Shown: positions 1-9,411, counted from the first letter of the stretch. The stretch is 64,000 nucleotides of DNA from Bathynomus jamesi (GCA_023014485.1 JAJOZX010000875.1:749501-813500), one strand, 5' to 3'. Program-made: numbers and translations. The notes: a model not told the origin generated them from the sequence alone.

Positions 1-2
1 TG

Positions 3-420
3 TTACATAAGGCCCGTTTTGCTTACTTAGAAGCAACACATAATTACCCCCACACAATATTTGCCCCGCCACAAGGGCAACCTGAGGAGATTGTCCCCGA
101 CCCACCTCAAGCGTCCGCGCCATTACCTGAAGTGTCCGTTACCCCAGTGAGCCCTCTCGAATGTGGTGTCAATAATATCAACCAAGATGATTATTCCCAT
201 CGAATGCATTAGTGAAGAGTGTAAATCTAGATTAGAAGGCAACGACTGTGAAGTAGACTCGTGCAGTGAATATGGTTGCAACGAAGCCTTGCACCATACC
301 AGAAAAAGACGGAGAGTTTCTGATCAGGAAACAAAGGCTGCAGTTTACTCAATTTTATCAAAACGACTCAAAGATAATTTAGAACATGAACAATACTCAG
401 GCTGTTATTTTAGCGACTAA
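3..420 (+). pseudogene. Unrecognised ORF pair in P1, broken by a frameshift
   Basis: An open frame enters from the window edge (3-212) and stops. An overlapping frame then carries coding-like sequence to 420. The first part is rich in proline, with PPQGQPEEIVPDPPQASAPL in the middle. The second part is Cys-rich (CISEECKS, CEVDSCSEYGC) and ends with a basic patch, RKRRR, that could be a nuclear localisation signal. The two frames look like one gene with a frameshift near 190-210. I do not recognise a family, and P2 has no copy that I can see. It could be another Polinton accessory gene or captured host sequence. Confidence 0.35.
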
Positions 421-482
421 AATTTTGTGTTGATGTGGATTCGATTTACCTCTTGTCGGTGCTCTGAGCAGGCAGGCTAACG

Positions 483-659
483 ATGAGATTTTGCAGCATG
501 GAAGATGACTACATAACTTCTCTCGTGATCAACTTGGAATCCTTGAATTTCTATAAAATCAGTCCAGCCGGTCTTCTTGTCGAATCTATTTTAAGACCGG
601 TATTAATTCGTGAACATAGGCTAAAAGTATTTAATAGAATGCTTTCTTTAAAGTATTAG
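483..659 (+). CDS. Small hypothetical ORF (58 aa) in P1
   Basis: An ATG-initiated 58-codon frame that starts MRFCSMEDDYITSLVINLES and ends HRLKVFNRMLSLKY. It looks coding in composition, with alternating hydrophobic and charged residues and no low complexity. It follows the 3-420 frames by about 60 bases. Its stop codon lies at the start of the 657-865 repeat block that precedes the next gene. No family is recognised. It is too short for coding potential to be certain. Confidence 0.3.
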   Translation: MRFCSMEDDYITSLVINLESLNFYKISPAGLLVESILRPVLIREHRLKVFNRMLSLKY

Positions 660-865
660 GTTTCTGTTGTTTGTGATCACCAAATCTAAGCATTTGTTTT
701 TTCTTGTGTTTTCTGTTATTTCTTGTGTTAACTGAATACTCGTTTATTAAATAACTCATGTTTCAATTAGCGTTTCACTTTCTCCTTTGTGTGTGCACAG
801 GCGAAAATTCTAAGCTCCGCCCACTGTAAGACCTTGAGCCATGTTGCTATCTGTGATTCCCTGCG
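657..865 (+). repeat. 5' flank repeat of accessory gene A, P1 copy 1
   Basis: A block of about 210 bases beginning TAGGTTTCTGTTGTTTGTGA and ending CTGTGATTCCCTG. It recurs almost unchanged at 1856-2063, and its second half recurs in P2 at 26044-26203, upstream of the same gene. A pyrimidine-rich run ending in TGTGTGCACAG (about 788-800) looks like a splice acceptor, so the accessory gene may have a 5' leader intron. Its conserved position upstream of gene A in both Polintons suggests a promoter or leader. Confidence 0.7.
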
Positions 866-935
866 TGATCAGTCGACTGCAGTAAGACCGAGAGATCAGA
901 CGTGTATTCAGAAGAAAAATCAGACGTGTATTCAA

Positions 936-1514
936 ATGGCGACCTTTAATATTGTTTGTACAACGTTTATGAAATGGTATTCAGCAAAGTGCCAGGATGT
1001 GGCGGATACCGAAAAACTTCCTATTCCCCCCTCCTATGCCTCTTTTAAAACCACATTGGATTGTGTGAAGTTCCAAGATGTACAAATACTCTACGGATGT
1101 TCTGGTGAGACCATTGAAGGCTTTCGTTGCACTGACGATGTGCTGAAGTATGCTGCAGATCTAAACTTTATAAAGTCTAAAGTAAAAGAAACAGCGTGTG
1201 CAGAAGAGAAGCAGCAGGTATGGATAATGAGTCTTGCGGATGGGTGGTGTGACAAGCCGCATTACGTCATGCTACACCATGTCGATTACTCATACCCTAC
1301 GACTGAAAATGTGAATCTCGTGAGCATGGACAATCTTAAGTATTTTTATCACTATATTAATGTATATCATGACGAGGTTCGTAGTGAGGTTGTGGCTAGT
1401 GTCCTGCGTGAGTTTTTAACAGACTTTAGAGATGAGTATCGTTTGACGGGCAGAAAGGAAAAATATGAGCATATGTTCCTCTCAAATAATGCGCCGGTGT
1501 ATGAAGATGTTTAG
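936..1514 (+). CDS. Polinton accessory gene A, intact copy in P1
   Basis: A 192-codon frame when started at the ATG encoding MATFNIVCTTFMKWYSAKC. Upstream in-frame codons to 789 lack an ATG, so they are more likely leader. The protein is acidic and soluble, with WIMSLADGWCDK in the middle and YPTTENVNL followed by YFYHYINVYHDE. It has no signal peptide or membrane segment. P2 has a close paralogue at 26293-26882 that lost its frame through one missing C in a C-run near 26385; the P1 copy keeps that C (near 1030) and stays open. P2 also has five extra codons after FIKS. No family is recognised. Conservation in two Polinton copies argues for a real element-encoded protein. Confidence 0.65.
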   Translation: MATFNIVCTTFMKWYSAKCQDVADTEKLPIPPSYASFKTTLDCVKFQDVQILYGCSGETIEGFRCTDDVLKYAADLNFIKSKVKETACAEEKQQVWIMSLADGWCDKPHYVMLHHVDYSYPTTENVNLVSMDNLKYFYHYINVYHDEVRSEVVASVLREFLTDFRDEYRLTGRKEKYEHMFLSNNAPVYEDV

Positions 1515-1620
1515 TAAAACATTATAAAATAGCCTAGTTCGTGAAAATTTACTGAAGAACTATTTCTTTATATAACGCGCAGTTGTCGTAACGATTTAGA
1601 AGATTATTTCAAATGCCGCT

Positions 1621-1857
1621 ATGTTGAGTGAAGACGTGTTCACGATTGAAAAGCTCGGGTCGGTAGAAATAAACCCTCGATTGGAAAAGCGTGTTTATAA
1701 ACTTGTTTAATAATGTAACTAACGATGAACTCTTTGTGCGTGCTTTTGATTGTATTCTAGACGTATTTAAAGATGACTTACCATCCGGTTGTAAAGTGGG
1801 AACAAAAATACTACTGAACGATATGAAAGCCCTTCATATCGAGTACAGGTTTCTTTA
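1621..1857 (+). pseudogene. Accessory gene D fragment in P1
   Basis: This matches the first two thirds of P2 gene D (27913-28263), starting MLSEDEFTIEK in P2 and MLSEDVFTIEK here. A 2-base deletion in P1 (AAACTTGTTTAATAATG) breaks the frame near 1710. The match stops abruptly at 1857, where the 5' flank repeat of gene A begins again. Just upstream, 1548-1620 matches the end of P2 gene C. About 920 bases holding gene B and most of gene C are therefore missing between gene A and this point. Confidence 0.75.
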
Positions 1858-2063
1858 GGTTTCTGTTGTTTGTGATCACCAAATCTAAGCATTTGTTTTT
1901 TCTTGTGTTTTCTGTTATTTCTTGTGTTAACTGAATATCTCGTTTATTAAATAACTCATGTTTCAATTAGCGTTTCACTTTCTCCTTTGTGTGTGCACAG
2001 GCGAAAATTCTAAGCTCCGCCCACTGTAAGACCGTGAGTCATGCTACTATCTGTGATTCCCTG
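1856..2063 (+). repeat. 5' flank repeat of accessory gene A, P1 copy 2
   Basis: This is a second, nearly identical copy of the 657-865 block. It lies downstream of the truncated gene D fragment and is followed directly by polymerase sequence (GAGGCAATGTACAATTTAAAG) instead of gene A. The two copies bracket the gene A to gene D segment. That arrangement suggests tandem duplication of the accessory region followed by deletion into the polymerase gene. Confidence 0.75.
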
Positions 2064-2778
2064 AGGCAATGTACAATTTAAAGATACTTTATTATTCACA
2101 CCTTGTAAATTAGCAAAGCTACCCAAGGTGATGGGAGTAGCAGCTGAAGTTTCCAAAGGGTACTTCCCATACACTTTCCTCACCAGCGAGACTTTAAACT
2201 ACGTAGGCCCACCACCCCCCAAACATTATTTTGACTGCATGGATGAACGTGAAGACTTTGATCGATACTACGACAGTTTTAATGAAAGTAACCCTTATAA
2301 TATAGCTGATGAATGTGAGCGTTATTGCGTGAATGATGTGCGCGTGCTTAGAGTATGTTTCCAGGCCTTTAGAAGGATGTACATATCCCGTTTCAAATGC
2401 GATCCACTGCGAGTCGCAACCATCATCGCATCATTATGTTTTACGGTGTTCAAGAATAACTTCATGCCGAAAGACATCTTAGCCATTATTCACCGAAACA
2501 ATCCCCGCAGTTACGGGCACAAGGCTATTTACTGGCTCATACACCTACAGCAACAGACAGGTGTATACATAAAGCACGCCCGCAACACGGGTGAAGTACC
2601 CATTAAGATTAATGGACGTGTTTTTTGGGTTGATGGGTTAAGTGAAAACCGTGTCACTGGTGTGAAGACTGTGTACTCCTTTAACGGTTGCTGGTGGCAT
2701 GGATGCCCCCGTCCTGAGTGCGGAGTCACCGGAGATATCAACGGTAGGTCTCCTGCCGACTGTCTTGCATCGACCCGC
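2064..2778 (+). pseudogene. DNA polymerase B fragment in P1 (exonuclease region)
   Basis: This corresponds to about 23638-24355 of the P2 polymerase gene. It keeps the YCVNDVRVL Exo III-type motif and the stretch through GCWWHGCPRPECG that precedes the polymerase palm. From 2128 it is an open frame with no stop until satellite sequence joins it at about 2779. There is no palm motif A, B or C, so it cannot encode an active polymerase. The sharp switch from polymerase to satellite at the same place in the second copy (about 3994) shows that the junction predates the local duplication. Confidence 0.85.
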
Positions 2779-3180
2779 GGTTCAAACTGTAGGCCTAAGG
2801 TGGTCATTACACATAATAAAAGAAAGTGGTTGGCGGATAAATGGGCCCCCTACGTGTCCTAGTGGTTAAGACGCGGGGCTGTTGATGGTTCAAACTGTAG
2901 GTCTAAGGTGGTCATTACACATAATAAAAGAAAGTGGTTGGCAGATAAATGGGCACCCTACGTGTCCTAGTGGTTAAGACGCTGGGGCTGTTGATGGTTC
3001 AAACTGTAGGTCTAAGGTGGTCATTACACATAATAAAAGAAAGTGGTTGGCAGATAAATGGGTGCCCTACGTGTCCTAGTGGTTAAGACGCGGGACTGTT
3101 GATGGTTCAAACTGTAGGTCTAAGGTGGAGTGGAAAGCTTGACCTTCGTCAGAATGAATAATTCGGGCGGAAGCTAACCA
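2779..3180 (+). repeat. tRNA-like satellite, 4 units of about 108 bp (array I)
   Basis: Units begin at 2779, 2887, 2996 and 3104 with GGTTCAAACTGTAGG. Each unit holds a Pol III box A-like stretch (CTAGTGGTTAAGACG) and a box B-like stretch (GGTTCAAACT) about 26 bases further on. The last unit runs into a tail, GAGTGGAAAGCTTGACCTTC, that is also found in the dispersed SINE at 6960-7090. The array is therefore an amplified piece of a tRNA-derived SINE. Confidence 0.8.
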
Positions 3181-3191
3181 AAGGTTATCCA

Positions 3192-3230
<39 letters not shown>

Positions 3231-3299
3231 CCGGGTTGGGGAATGAGGCTCGTATGTTTCATTTAAATTAATACACGTTTGTTATTTTCCTGATTTTCA

Positions 3300-3367
<68 letters not shown>

Positions 3368-3590
3368 AGATATTTAAAAGACTGATATAATTATAGTAAA
3401 CTTATGTCGAAATAGTTAGCCATAAAATTAAATATCCTCTATTATGACGTTTTCGAAGGTAAACTATGTTATTTGCTTCGTTCAACTTCAAGGAATCTCA
3501 AGTTGATGTTATATTTTGCATATAATCCACTATATACATCTATATTTCAATTAAGTGTGTAATTATTTAATTCATCTACCATATTGTGGT

Positions 3591-3994
3591 GGATGTACAT
3601 ATCCCGTTTCAAATGCGATCCACTGCAAGTCGCAACCATCATCGCATCATTATGTTTTACGGTGTTCAAGAATAACTTCATGCCGAAAGACACCTTAGCC
3701 ATTATTCACCGAAACAATCCCCGCAGTTACGGGCACAAGGCTATTTACTGGCTCATACACCTACAGCAACAGACAGGTGTATACATAAAGCACGCCCGCA
3801 ACACGGGTGAAGTACCCATTAAGATTAATGGACGTGTTTTTTGGGTTGATGGGTTAAGTGAAAACCGTGTCACTGGTGTGAAGACTGTGTACTCCTTTAA
3901 CGGTTGCTGGTGGCATGGATGCCCCCGTCCTGAGTGCGGAGTCACCGGAGATATCAACGGTAGGTCTCCTGCCGACTGTCTTGCATCGACCCGC
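3591..3994 (+). pseudogene. DNA polymerase B fragment, second P1 copy
   Basis: This is a duplicate of 2375-2778 with only a few substitutions, such as CACCTT for CATCTT near 3690. It encodes the region from MYISRFKCDP to the GCWWHGC segment and then runs into satellite sequence. It has no catalytic palm motifs. It was created by the tandem duplication and has no start of its own beyond an internal methionine. Confidence 0.8.
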
Positions 3995-4517
3995 GGTTCA
4001 AACTGTAGGTCTAAGGTGGTCATTACACATAATAAAAGAAAGTGGTTGGCGGATAAATGGGCACCCTACGTGTCCTAGTGGTTAAGACGCGGGGCTGTTG
4101 ATGGTTCAAACTGTAGGTCTAAGGTGGTCATTACACATAATAAAAGAAAGTGGTTGGCAGATAAATGGGCACCCTACGTGTCCTAGTGGTTAAGACGCTG
4201 GGCTGTTGATGGTTCAAACTGTAGGTCTAAGGTGGTCATTACACATAATAAAAGAAAGTGGTTGGCAGATAAATGGGCACCCTACGTGTCCTATGGTTAA
4301 GACGCTGGGGCTGTTGATGGTTCAAACTGTAGGTCTAAGGTGGTCATTATACATAATAAAAGAAAGTGGTTGGCAGATAAATGGGTGCCCTACGTGTCCT
4401 AGTGGTTAAGACGCGGGACTGTTGATGGTTCAAACTGTAGGTCTAAGGTGGAGTGGAAAGCTTGACCTTCGTCAGAATGAATAATTCGGGCGGAAGCTAA
4501 CCAAAGGTTATCCAAAG

Positions 4518-4520
<3 letters not shown>
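3995..4520 (+). repeat. tRNA-like satellite, 5 units of 108 bp (array II)
   Basis: Units begin at 3995, 4103, 4211, 4319 and 4427, with an even 108-bp period. They have the same box A-like and box B-like elements as array I and end in the same SINE tail. One unit has lost two bases in the box A region (TCCTATGG for TCCTAGTGG near 4290). The array has one unit more than array I, which shows copy-number change after the segment was duplicated. Confidence 0.8.
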
Positions 4521-4560
<40 letters not shown>

Positions 4561-4635
4561 ACCGGGTTGGGGAATGAGGCTCGTATGTTTCATTTAAATT
4601 AATACACGTTTGTTATTTTCCTGATTTTCATGATA

Positions 4636-4677
<42 letters not shown>

Positions 4678-4900
4678 AGATATTTAAAAGACTGATATAA
4701 TTATAGTAAACTTATGTCGAAATAGTTAGCCATAAAATTAAATATCCTCTATTATGACGTTTTCGAAGGTGAACTATGTTATTTGCTTCGTTCAACTTCA
4801 AGGAATCTCAAGTTGATGTTATATTTTGCATATAATCCACTATATACATCTATATTTCAATTAAGTGTGTAATTATTTAATTCATCTACCATATTGTGGT

Positions 4901-4906
4901 GCACAT

Positions 4907-4954
<48 letters not shown>

Positions 4955-5524
4955 CTGTATTCTATGGTTGGTTGATTGGTTTCATAATTAATTGGTTTTA
5001 CTGTTATTTAGGAAATTGGGAGCAAACGTTACAATAATAATAAGCTTATGTCGATATAGTTATGAATTGGAACTCTTTATTCACGTTTGCTATTATTTAT
5101 TGAATGGTGGATAATTAGTTGGTAATCCTTATAAAAATTCGTTTTCTGTCTAACGAAATAGGGTAACTTTACTAATTCTATTAAAGCGTAATGAAAGAGG
5201 TGCTTGTGTTATTTTATACGGTCGAATCTTGTATAACCATATATTGTGGTATTTTATATGATTCATTAGCTTATTATATATACAAGTACATTTGGAATAA
5301 CAGCCGTTATATATGTGTTACACGATTAATGGGACACATGGCGCTATCTGGAATTATGGATAACTATGTTATTTGTTTCATTCATCTTCAAGTTGAAATA
5401 ACATAGTTTACCGTAAAATGAAGTTTTCTATTATGACGTTTTCGAAGGTAAACTATGTTATTTGTTTCTTTAAGTTCAATGAAGTCAAATTTGCTTCTAA
5501 ACTAAAATTAAATGTTATAAAATA

Positions 5525-5565
<41 letters not shown>

Positions 5566-6175
5566 GGGGAAGATCTCTCGCCCGTTCTTCGACCCGAACC
5601 CGTTTCATTGTAGAAATAATAATAATAATAATGATAATTGATGTGCAACGATTAATGGGACACATGGCGCTATCTGGCAACTCAGCCAGAATAGAGGATT
5701 ATAAAAGATCGCGAAGTTGTGAAGAACCATTCCCCCCTCGGCTCCGGCCGAGTAAGGAGCTCTGCTCCTTCTATTTCATGCCCTTTGGTAAACCCCATAG
5801 TGGCCTCTTAGGTTAGGGAAACGAAAATAAATTGGGGGAGAACTCCACTCTGTCCTTCAGGTGTCTCTCTCCCTCCTTCAGCTCTCTCTCTCTCTCCTTC
5901 AGGCGCTCTCTCTCTCTCTCTCTCTCCTGCATGTTTGCCTCCAGCATGTGTACTCCTGCATGTGTACATCCAGCATGTGTACCTACTGCATGTGTACTAC
6001 TGCATGTGTACCTCCTGCATGTGTACTCCTGCATGTGCACCTATCCTCTCTCCTTCAGGCGTCTCTCCCTCCTACAGGCATCTCTCTCTTCTTCTTCAGG
6101 CGTCTCTCCCTCCTACAGGCGTCTCTCCCTCCTACAGGCATCTCTCTCTTCTTCAGGCGTCTCTGGCTCAGCCAA
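4901..6175. repeat. Subterminal low-complexity region of P1
   Basis: No gene is seen. The region holds (TA)n at 4914-4950 and 5528-5562, an (AAT)n run near 5620, and repeated blocks with the phrase ACATGGCGCTATCTGG (about 5335, 5665 and 6212). From 5857 to 6170 there are pyrimidine minisatellites: CT runs, a CATGTGTACTCCTG repeat at about 5930-6045, and CAGGCGTCTCTCCCTCCTA units at about 6050-6165. The long reading frames here come from these repeats. Confidence 0.7.
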
Positions 6176-6537
6176 CTGGCTGATTAGGATAATAATGTAT
6201 ACAATGGAATACATGGCGCTATCTGGCAACTCAGCCAACTGGCTGATTAGGAGCCTATAAAACAACGCCAGACCGGCTGGAAGTCTCAGTGTGCACTTGG
6301 CTCCTGCCAGGTGAACACCTCTCCTCCTTTCTCTCCTCCTTCTTTCTCTTGGGGGATAACGCCGCCTCCAAGTTTTCCCCCACCCCCCTTTCCCCCCCAC
6401 CCCCCCTTTGCAACATTCCCCTTTGCAACATTCCCCCTTTGCAACATTCCCCTTTGCAACAACCCCCACCCCCCTTTGCAACATTACATAATAACCTGCA
6501 ACATTCCTGCACTCTCCCCTTTTGCGGCTATACTACT
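6176..6537 (+). repeat. Right terminal inverted repeat of P1
   Basis: This matches the terminal repeats of P2 at 11080-11445 (inverted) and 30687-31012 (direct). Shared landmarks are AACTGGCTGATTAGGAG, a TATAAAA at about 6255, CTTGGCTCCTGCCAGGTGAA, GGGGGATAACGCCGCCTCCA, a run of TTTGCAACATTCCCC units, and the end CATTCCTGCACTCTCC followed by GGCTATACTACT. The TTGCAAC units are fewer and more C-rich than in P2. Confidence 0.85.
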
Positions 6538-6660
6538 GTGGTCAACTAAGAAACCAAATCCTTTGGTAGATGCAGCACAGACAGTTTCTGTCCTTCCACC
6601 AACCGAAATCAGCGTGGAAAGACTGTTCTTAAGTCATTTAAAATGTAATAAACTGTAGAA
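6538..6660 (+). pseudogene. hAT transposase C-terminal fragment interrupted by P1
   Basis: Just past the P1 end the plus strand reads LVDAAQTVSVLPPTEISVER followed by LF, then a stop at 6656-6658. This is the hAT C-terminal dimerisation signature (SVERLF). The fragment begins exactly at the Polinton terminus, so P1 inserted into a hAT element. The other half should lie beyond the left end of P1, outside the window. Confidence 0.6.
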
Positions 6661-6951
6661 AACATAGTTATCTGAAAATTCAGTCAATAATATTCTGTTC
6701 CTAAACTACAACGGACTTTATTACCTTCAGTCTGTACGAAGTCAATTAACTCGTTGTGTTATAACTCAGCCAAGTCTTTTATCAAGCCTGTCATTAATGT
6801 TGTATTTTCATTTCCAAGGCTAGTAAGTTCCTATACTCTATAATTAGGTATTTTAAAAGTGTTTGTTGCAAAGAAACTTATTTTTAGCTTTTGCTTTAAT
6901 ACAACGGATCATAAAACTGAAATTGGTATCAATTAAAAAATACTTCGCTAT

Positions 6952-7763
6952 AACCTTTGTTTTGGTTTTTGCTTCCGCCCCAATTCTGACGAAGGTCAAG
7001 CTTATCATTCCACCTTAGATCTACAGTTTAACATGGAATCGAACACGCCCCACCAGCAGACCAGCTTCTTAACCAGTAGGCTACCCAGGACAAGGGCGGA
7101 TTTAGGCATTTCAGTAAAGGGGGGTCCAAAGAAAAAAGGGCACCCCCTAAAATTAAAAGGGCATAGTACTAAAATTTTTCCTTAAAACAGACCACCAATG
7201 AGCGAGTGTAAAATCAATTATATTGTTTTATTAGATCAGTCTCATTCAAATATGATACAAAATAAAAATGTAATTTGGGTACAACAGTTATCACAGAAAA
7301 TTTTTCAAACAATTACAAACGTCTTACCAATTAATAGAACCATCAGTATAAGATGAAGATAAAAATAGTGATATGGCTGTACCAGGAACTAAGGGCACTA
7401 TGAAAACCATTACACCTACAAATTTGGAAGTACAATGTATACGGATAAAGACTCAAAATAGAATTTGAATAAAATAAAATAGCCATGAGCTATTTACAAA
7501 AAAAAAAAATTGTTTTCAGAGGCATACACATCATTCAAATAGGGCACTTGCAAGAAATTGAGGGGGGGTCCAGGCGTCGCCGACCCCCCCCCCACTCTAA
7601 ATCCGCCCTTGCAGGATACCCATTTATCTACCAACTCTAATTTCTTTATTGTGTGGAAGGATGAACAGCTGGGTTTTGCTGCGCGCTGCCTACCGTCACC
7701 GGGTCTCGATCACGGGGCCGATGGATTAGTAGTCAGCGACGCTAAACACTACACCACCGAGGT
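6952..7763 (-). repeat. tRNA-derived SINE with two tRNA-like domains, split by a MITE
   Basis: On the minus strand the head (7763 to about 7701) has box A-like TGGTGTAGTGTTTAGCG and box B-like GATCGAGACCC. A second tRNA-like unit lies at 7090-7031, with TAGCCTACTGGTTAAGAAG and TGTTCGATTCC. The tail (7030-6952) matches the end of the P1 satellites (AAGCTTGACCTTCGTCAGAA). The element is interrupted at 7091-7612 by a MITE. Related tails recur at about 13720-13800 and 14020-14075. Confidence 0.65.
7091..7612. mobile_element. hAT-type MITE (522 bp) inside a SINE
   Basis: It has perfect 15-bp terminal inverted repeats, CAAGGGCGGATTTAG and CTAAATCCGCCCTTG. It carries no coding frame and has G/C-rich inner ends (GGGGGGTCCA... 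and ...GACCCCCCCCC). The flanks ACCCAGGA and CAGGATAC share CAGGA, an imperfect remnant of a target duplication. The termini resemble the MITE at 17542-17996 (CAGGGCCGGATTTAG), suggesting related hAT families. Confidence 0.8.
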
Positions 7764-8160
7764 AAAGTTATTCATACTGCAAAATAAGTGCAGGTAAAAA
7801 GATTGATAATGTATTGATATTTACCAGTAACTACTTTCATTTTGCTAGTATTACCAAGTACCACTTTGCTCCAAATACCAGTACCAGATACAAACAAAAA
7901 TTGCATACCACAACCATTCCAATGCTTTTAACATTCGCTGAAATTTTAACTGGAAAGTGTTTTCATCTAGGAGGATCTATTCATAAGGTGGAATACTAAA
8001 AGGGAATTTGAAGTCAGAAGATAAGTCTTTCGTATTCTATAAATAATTTTACATACATAGAATACCTCCAATATTTTCCATCTAAATACTAAATCTTCGT
8101 GGAAGGTAGACATAAATAACATCTGTATGCGTGTGTGTATATATATATATGTATATATAT
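7764..8160. other. Intergenic AT-rich sequence
   Basis: I see no gene here. A (TA)n-containing tract at 8130-8160 ends in ATATATAT, which is the target duplication of the next element. Confidence 0.6.
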
Positions 8161-8384
8161 CAGGGGTAGGTCGATTAACTTCCAAAATTAACTAAAGTTA
8201 ATTTGAGATTCTTACCAATTAAGTTTAGTTAATTTTGAAAATTAATCAATTAACTTTTTCTTTCTTGGAAATAGTCTATAGATTCATCATTATATATAAC
8301 TAATCAAGGTAATGATAAACCTGTAATTATGTGTGATCACCTTTTGTGTAGTTGTCAATGTCTGATAAATTATATGTATTTTTC

Positions 8385-8588
8385 GATCACCTGAAGATCA
8401 GGGCCCCCAGCCTTCGTTAGTTGGCCTTATAAGGCTAACTTACAAAAATATCACGACTTAACCTAACCAATCGTTAGGTCAATTGTACGCCCTTGACGAT
8501 TGGTTAGGTTAAGTCGTGATATTTTCGTTAGTTTTAACGAAGATATCATTTGGTAATTGAGCCTGGGGGCCCTGATTTTCAGGTGATC
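8385..8588. mobile_element. Foldback MITE (204 bp)
   Basis: The inverted repeats are GATCACCTGAAGATCAGGGC at one end and its near-complement at the other. There is a second inner inverted pair around ATTGGTTAGGTTAAGTCGTG. The whole unit can fold into a long hairpin. There is no coding frame. Confidence 0.7.
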
Positions 8589-8693
8589 CACTTGTTTCCT
8601 AAACTGTATGTTTTATATTGTACACTACTGACACTGAACATAATCCAGATTCCTTACCAACAATAGTGAAATTAAACACACAAAATATAAATT

Positions 8694-9137
8694 GAGGGGT
8701 CCCGCGTCTTAAGGTACCTAAGCGCCAAAATTAAAATTCGTCAGAAATCGCCTCCAAAGTTCAGCAATATTCGGGCAATAGTATCTCTGTTATTAATTGA
8801 GCTAGAACGTTCATTTTTGGCTAAATTAGAGTTCTAAGTATGCTAATGACGATGTTGATGAGTTTTTGGAATAGATTTTCATATTTTATATTTTATGTAT
8901 ATATATTCTTTTTAATTTTTTGATTTTCTTATTATGCCGAACTTTGGGTGAACTTTTGGCTGACGATAGAGGTGAAAAAAGTAGTTCGCTTCATAAGGTT
9001 TTCAACCATACTTCTAGTGTCGTAAGGTCATTATAACCCAAATCACGCGATAGAGGAAGGGTGAAAATAGTGATATCCATCAAAAACACGTTTTCGCCTG
9101 TGGTGGCGCTTAGGTACCTTAAGACGCGCGACCCCTC
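8694..9137. mobile_element. MITE with 34-bp terminal inverted repeats (444 bp)
   Basis: It begins GAGGGGTCCCGCGTCTTAAG and ends with the complement of GAGGGGTCGCGCGTCTTAAG; both arms continue into GGTACCTAAGCGCCA. The flanks ATATAAATT and ATATACTT are similar and may be a decayed target duplication. It carries no transposase. The superfamily is uncertain. Confidence 0.7.
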
Positions 9138-9411
9138 ATATACTTCACTTACAAATTAAACATGCTTGTTAACTTTACAGAAGATGAGGTTCTCAAACCT
9201 TTCATCTCTTAGCCAATTACATTTCACTCAGAAAAATAAAAACAGCATTTTTATAGGAAAATTAATTGAAAATTAATTGAAATTAATCAATTAATTTGGA
9301 GATATTTCAATTAAGTTAAGTTTTAAACTTTTTTTTAAATTTTAACTACTTAAATTAACTTAAAAGGTTAATCGGCCAAAAAGTTAAGTTAACTTAATTG
9401 ACCCAACCCTG

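Larger units (their letters stand above)
2375..4900 (+). repeat. Tandem duplication, copy I 2375-3590 and copy II 3591-4900
   Basis: Two head-to-tail copies of the same segment: polymerase fragment, tRNA-like satellite, (TA)n tract, then about 350 bases of unique sequence ending CATATTGTGGT. Copy II starts exactly where copy I ends, at GGATGTACATATCCCG in both. The copies differ by a few substitutions, by TA-tract length, and by one satellite unit (four in copy I, five in copy II). The high identity points to a recent event, unless the assembler duplicated the segment. Confidence 0.9.
1..6537 (+). mobile_element. Polinton/Maverick copy P1, right-hand part, rearranged
   Basis: This is the right part of a Polinton whose left end lies outside the window. 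It contains an accessory gene and polymerase fragments that are near-identical to those of the complete copy P2 (11080-31012). It ends at 6537 with the terminus TATACTACT, which is also the end of P2. The order is permuted relative to P2: the accessory gene comes before the polymerase fragment, whereas in P2 it follows the polymerase. A 1.2-1.3 kb stretch is duplicated in tandem (2375-4900). The right flank lies in a hAT transposase fragment, so GTGGTC (6538-6543) is the presumed right half of the target duplication. Its left half is outside the window. Confidence 0.85.
8161..9411. mobile_element. hAT-type non-autonomous element with nested MITEs
   Basis: The ends are CAGGGGTAGGTCGATTAA and the complement of CAGGGTTGGGTCAATTAA, flanked on both sides by ATATATAT (8153-8160 and 9412-9419), an 8-bp target duplication in low-complexity sequence. 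The outer 200 bases at each end are rich in TTAATT motifs. Two smaller inverted-repeat elements lie inside (8385-8588 and 8694-9137). No transposase is visible. Confidence 0.75.

Noticed and set aside
2529..2807. Minus-strand 92-codon frames at 2529, 3745 and 24116
   Set aside because: They are antisense shadows of the polymerase exonuclease region; the plus strand carries the known motifs.
2779..4520. Regular direct repeats as a CRISPR array
   Set aside because: The units are contiguous with no variable spacers, and the DNA is eukaryotic; they are a SINE-derived satellite.
5832..6260. Several long overlapping frames on both strands
   Set aside because: They come from CT-rich and CATGTGTAC minisatellites with no stops; the peptides are pure low complexity.
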